Assembly: GCA_001770235.1 (NCBI GenBank)
Contig: MEQN01000098.1
Location: forward strand, 4,487 to 11,826
From: Betaproteobacteria bacterium RBG_16_58_11
GTDB taxonomy: Bacteria; Pseudomonadota; Gammaproteobacteria; Burkholderiales; Thiobacteraceae
Length of the DNA stretch: 7,340 nt
Direction of reading: 5' to 3'
The notes beneath the pieces are model-generated. The model was given only the letters and a program-made list of their open reading frames with translations, made no database searches and was not told the origin of the DNA. A program made the position numbers and the translations under genes. Below are positions 5,590 through 7,340 of the stretch, piece after piece (position 1 is the first letter of the stretch; each line of letters opens with the position of its first letter).

Positions 5590-5658
5590 GGCATTTTCTC
5601 CTTGGGTGACGTTAAATAACCGGCAAACTGTGCCGGGGAAACAACTCAAAAATTCAGC
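5567..5658 (-). repeat. Intact junction: barrel end, leader hairpin and start of Cys-rich gene (copy A)
   Basis: This is the intact counterpart of the segment at 4943-5040. It spans the last barrel codons, the intergenic leader, the AAGGAG ribosome binding site and the first codons of the Cys-rich gene. Within it TGCCGG and CCGGCA (5636-5631 and 5625-5620 on the minus strand) form a 6-bp hairpin with a 5-nt loop just after the barrel stop. A shorter 4-bp form is kept in the other copy. Confidence 0.65.
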
Positions 5659-7340
5659 AGCAGCTTGCCGTACACATAGCGTTGCGGCGCGAAGCGCGGG
5701 TTTTGCGTATCCAACTCCAGATACTGGAAGCCACGGCGATTGGTGAGGTTCATCGCGCCAACAATGATCTGCCCACGCTTGGCGGGTAGGCGGTAGGTGA
5801 GCGCCGTATCCACCGTCCAGAACTGATCGTTAAAGGGTAAAGACGTCACGTTGTAGGCGAGGTCGTAGACTTCATAGACGCCCCGATCACGCACCCGAGT
5901 CAGCCCCAGATTCAAACCCAGACCGCTGCTATGATTTAGCACCGCGCCGAGGCGGAAATGCTGCGGGCGATAGTTGCGAATTAGCTCGGATCCAGTAGAC
6001 AGTCCATTGCGCGTCAGGGCGGCGCGATCATACGCCAGCGAGACGGCCGCTTCCACGCCGGGCAATATTCCACTCAAGGCTGCGCGAGGAATAGACCAAT
6101 TCAGGTAGGCGCGCCCTTCACGATCATCCCACTGGTCGTATATCCTCGCCCCCACGGGCACTTGCAGTTCGCGCCTGGATGCTTCAACCCCCCAACTAAT
6201 ATCCCCTCCCAAGCGCTGATCCCAGCCGAGGCCACGGCGGTAAACTTTCGCCCCAAAATTGTCATTGTAGTGCTGGTTGAAGCCGGCCACTTGGCTTGGT
6301 TCAAGCGTAGCGCTGCTGGCGAGAGCGCGATTGGTGGCACGGAATGATGCTAGGCGTAGCGTACCGCCCGGCACCATTTCCCAACGCAGCCCCAGCTTGG
6401 GGTGGGTGAATTTCTGTTTCAGAAAAGTAGAGTCCTGCTGGTTTTCGTGGGCAAAACCCACCTCTAAATTCAACCGGTACGGCAGGCTCAGATAAGCGTA
6501 GGCGTATGTCGTTCGACTCGTTGTTTTCACGGGGCTGGATCCGTCATCTGCCACGGCCTCCGAACGGCCGAATACCCCGCCCGCCACCCCTTTAAATATC
6601 TCCGATTGATAGCGGTACTGTATCTCGGGGGTTCGCGCTTTGACTTCTATCCGCTGGCGATACGGGGTAGTGAGACCGTTGTAGTCTGTCGGCAGGGTAT
6701 CCGATATCTGGTCGAAGGCTTCCCATGCACCCAGCAGCAATAGCTGGTGGGCATCACCCATGCGCTGGCGCAAACCAAGGCGATAGCGCCAGCGGTCTTC
6801 GCTGACATCGAGCGGTGAATAGTAGAAGGGTTCGGCCCGATTAAGAATATCTTGCCGCAACGAGTTGAATTGGTTTGTCTCTGCATATACGCGGGTTTGC
6901 GGCGTCAAGTCGGCTTGGAGTATGCCCTGCAGCACAGAATTATCTAAACGATCGAAGGCGCCGAATCCATCTGATTTGAACTCCAGTTGGCTCACGCTCC
7001 AGCCAACATTGCCGCTTTTACCGGAGAATTGAAACTGGCTGCCCTGCGAATTTTTATCACCCACCATGCCTTCTATTTGCACCTGCCACTGCTTGGGGCT
7101 AAACACTGCGCCAAACTCGTTGTATCCCACTTGCCCCGGCTCTACTGCGCGGAAAAAACCATGCTGCGGCGCCAAGGCGGAACGCTTTACCCCTTCTGAC
7201 AAAAATAGGGGCGGTGCGGGCACCCCTAAGGGCTCATTCATCATGGCTTGGAGATATTCGCCGCGGCGCGCGGCATCCGCGCGCGGCAAGGTGGCCAGCG
7301 CATCGCCCAGGGCGCGATGCTTCACACCCGATTCCGGACC
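5646..7340 (-). CDS. Outer-membrane beta-barrel protein, TonB-receptor-like / TPR-associated barrel (C-terminal part, 5' end outside window)
   Basis: At least 564 codons are visible and the frame is open to the window edge (G-P-E-S-G precede the GTG at 7325), so the true start lies further upstream. The first 70 or so residues are a helical/linker part with PPLFLSEGVKRSALAP and EPGQVGYNEFG. After that come repeated amphipathic strands with alternating aromatic residues, for example RWRYRLGLRQRMGDAHQLLLLGAW, TTYAYAYLSLPYRLNLEVGFAHEN and TYRLPAKRGQIIVGAMNLTNRRGF. The chain ends VYGKLLLNF with the terminal Phe typical of BAM-inserted barrels. The DGF.....DNSVLQGILQADLTPQTRVYAE stretch and the RFAPQRYVYGKL end resemble, from memory, large proteobacterial proteins with N-terminal TPRs and a C-terminal receptor-like barrel. 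A plug domain is not visible. The substrate is unknown. The Cys-rich gene follows in the same operon. Confidence 0.75.
   Translation of the reverse strand, partial: GPESGVKHRALGDALATLPRADAARRGEYLQAMMNEPLGVPAPPLFLSEGVKRSALAPQHGFFRAVEPGQVGYNEFGAVFSPKQWQVQIEGMVGDKNSQGSQFQFSGKSGNVGWSVSQLEFKSDGFGAFDRLDNSVLQGILQADLTPQTRVYAETNQFNSLRQDILNRAEPFYYSPLDVSEDRWRYRLGLRQRMGDAHQLLLLGAWEAFDQISDTLPTDYNGLTTPYRQRIEVKARTPEIQYRYQSEIFKGVAGGVFGRSEAVADDGSSPVKTTSRTTYAYAYLSLPYRLNLEVGFAHENQQDSTFLKQKFTHPKLGLRWEMVPGGTLRLASFRATNRALASSATLEPSQVAGFNQHYNDNFGAKVYRRGLGWDQRLGGDISWGVEASRRELQVPVGARIYDQWDDREGRAYLNWSIPRAALSGILPGVEAAVSLAYDRAALTRNGLSTGSELIRNYRPQHFRLGAVLNHSSGLGLNLGLTRVRDRGVYEVYDLAYNVTSLPFNDQFWTVDTALTYRLPAKRGQIIVGAMNLTNRRGFQYLELDTQNPRFAPQRYVYGKLLLNF

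Noticed and set aside
1..7340. CRISPR array, tRNA or rRNA gene, insertion sequence or phage attachment site
   Set aside because: No regularly spaced repeats, no transposase or integrase frame, no tRNA-like cloverleaf and no terminal inverted repeats were seen on either strand.

Overview
The window looks like a piece of a betaproteobacterial chromosome with moderately high GC. This is inferred from the UvrA C-terminus, the style of the hybrid kinase and the outer-membrane barrel family; I cannot name the genus. It contains one housekeeping gene end (uvrA, + strand, left edge) followed by an accessory envelope/signalling region.

Layout, left to right. (1) The 3' end of uvrA converges on, and overlaps by 20 bp, a minus-strand pair: a periplasmic ABC-type substrate-binding protein of the ABC_sub_bind (TrpX-like) type and a membrane hybrid histidine kinase with a C-terminal receiver. 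The two genes share a 4-bp ATGA overlap, so they are a translationally coupled sensory pair. (2) A divergent intergenic region with repeated GGCCTA elements. (3) A plus-strand cluster of very small genes (3320-4894). Genes 1-4 each have a strong Shine-Dalgarno site. Two encode exported proteins of 94 and 83 aa that differ in sequence but share a C-terminal PDPAxxPYxxxD motif. A 90-aa cytosolic protein lies between them, and a 66-aa protein and one or two further small ORFs follow. I recognise none of these. (4) A gene-poor stretch (4895-5139) with two strong hairpins and a degenerate copy of the junction that precedes the Cys-rich gene. (5) A minus-strand operon: the C-terminal part of a large outer-membrane beta-barrel protein (5' end outside the window), then a small exported Cys-rich protein.

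How the genes may work together. The sensor pair, small exported peptides, outer-membrane barrel and exported Cys-rich protein are all envelope-directed. This is compatible with a locus that senses and handles something outside the cell, but that is inference from proximity only. The least expected result is that about 95 bp spanning the barrel stop codon, the leader hairpin, the ribosome binding site and the start of the Cys-rich gene occurs a second time, in diverged form, about 0.6 kb away. There it leads into a 20-codon reading frame with a CxxC. This suggests an old tandem duplication, or a repeated control element.
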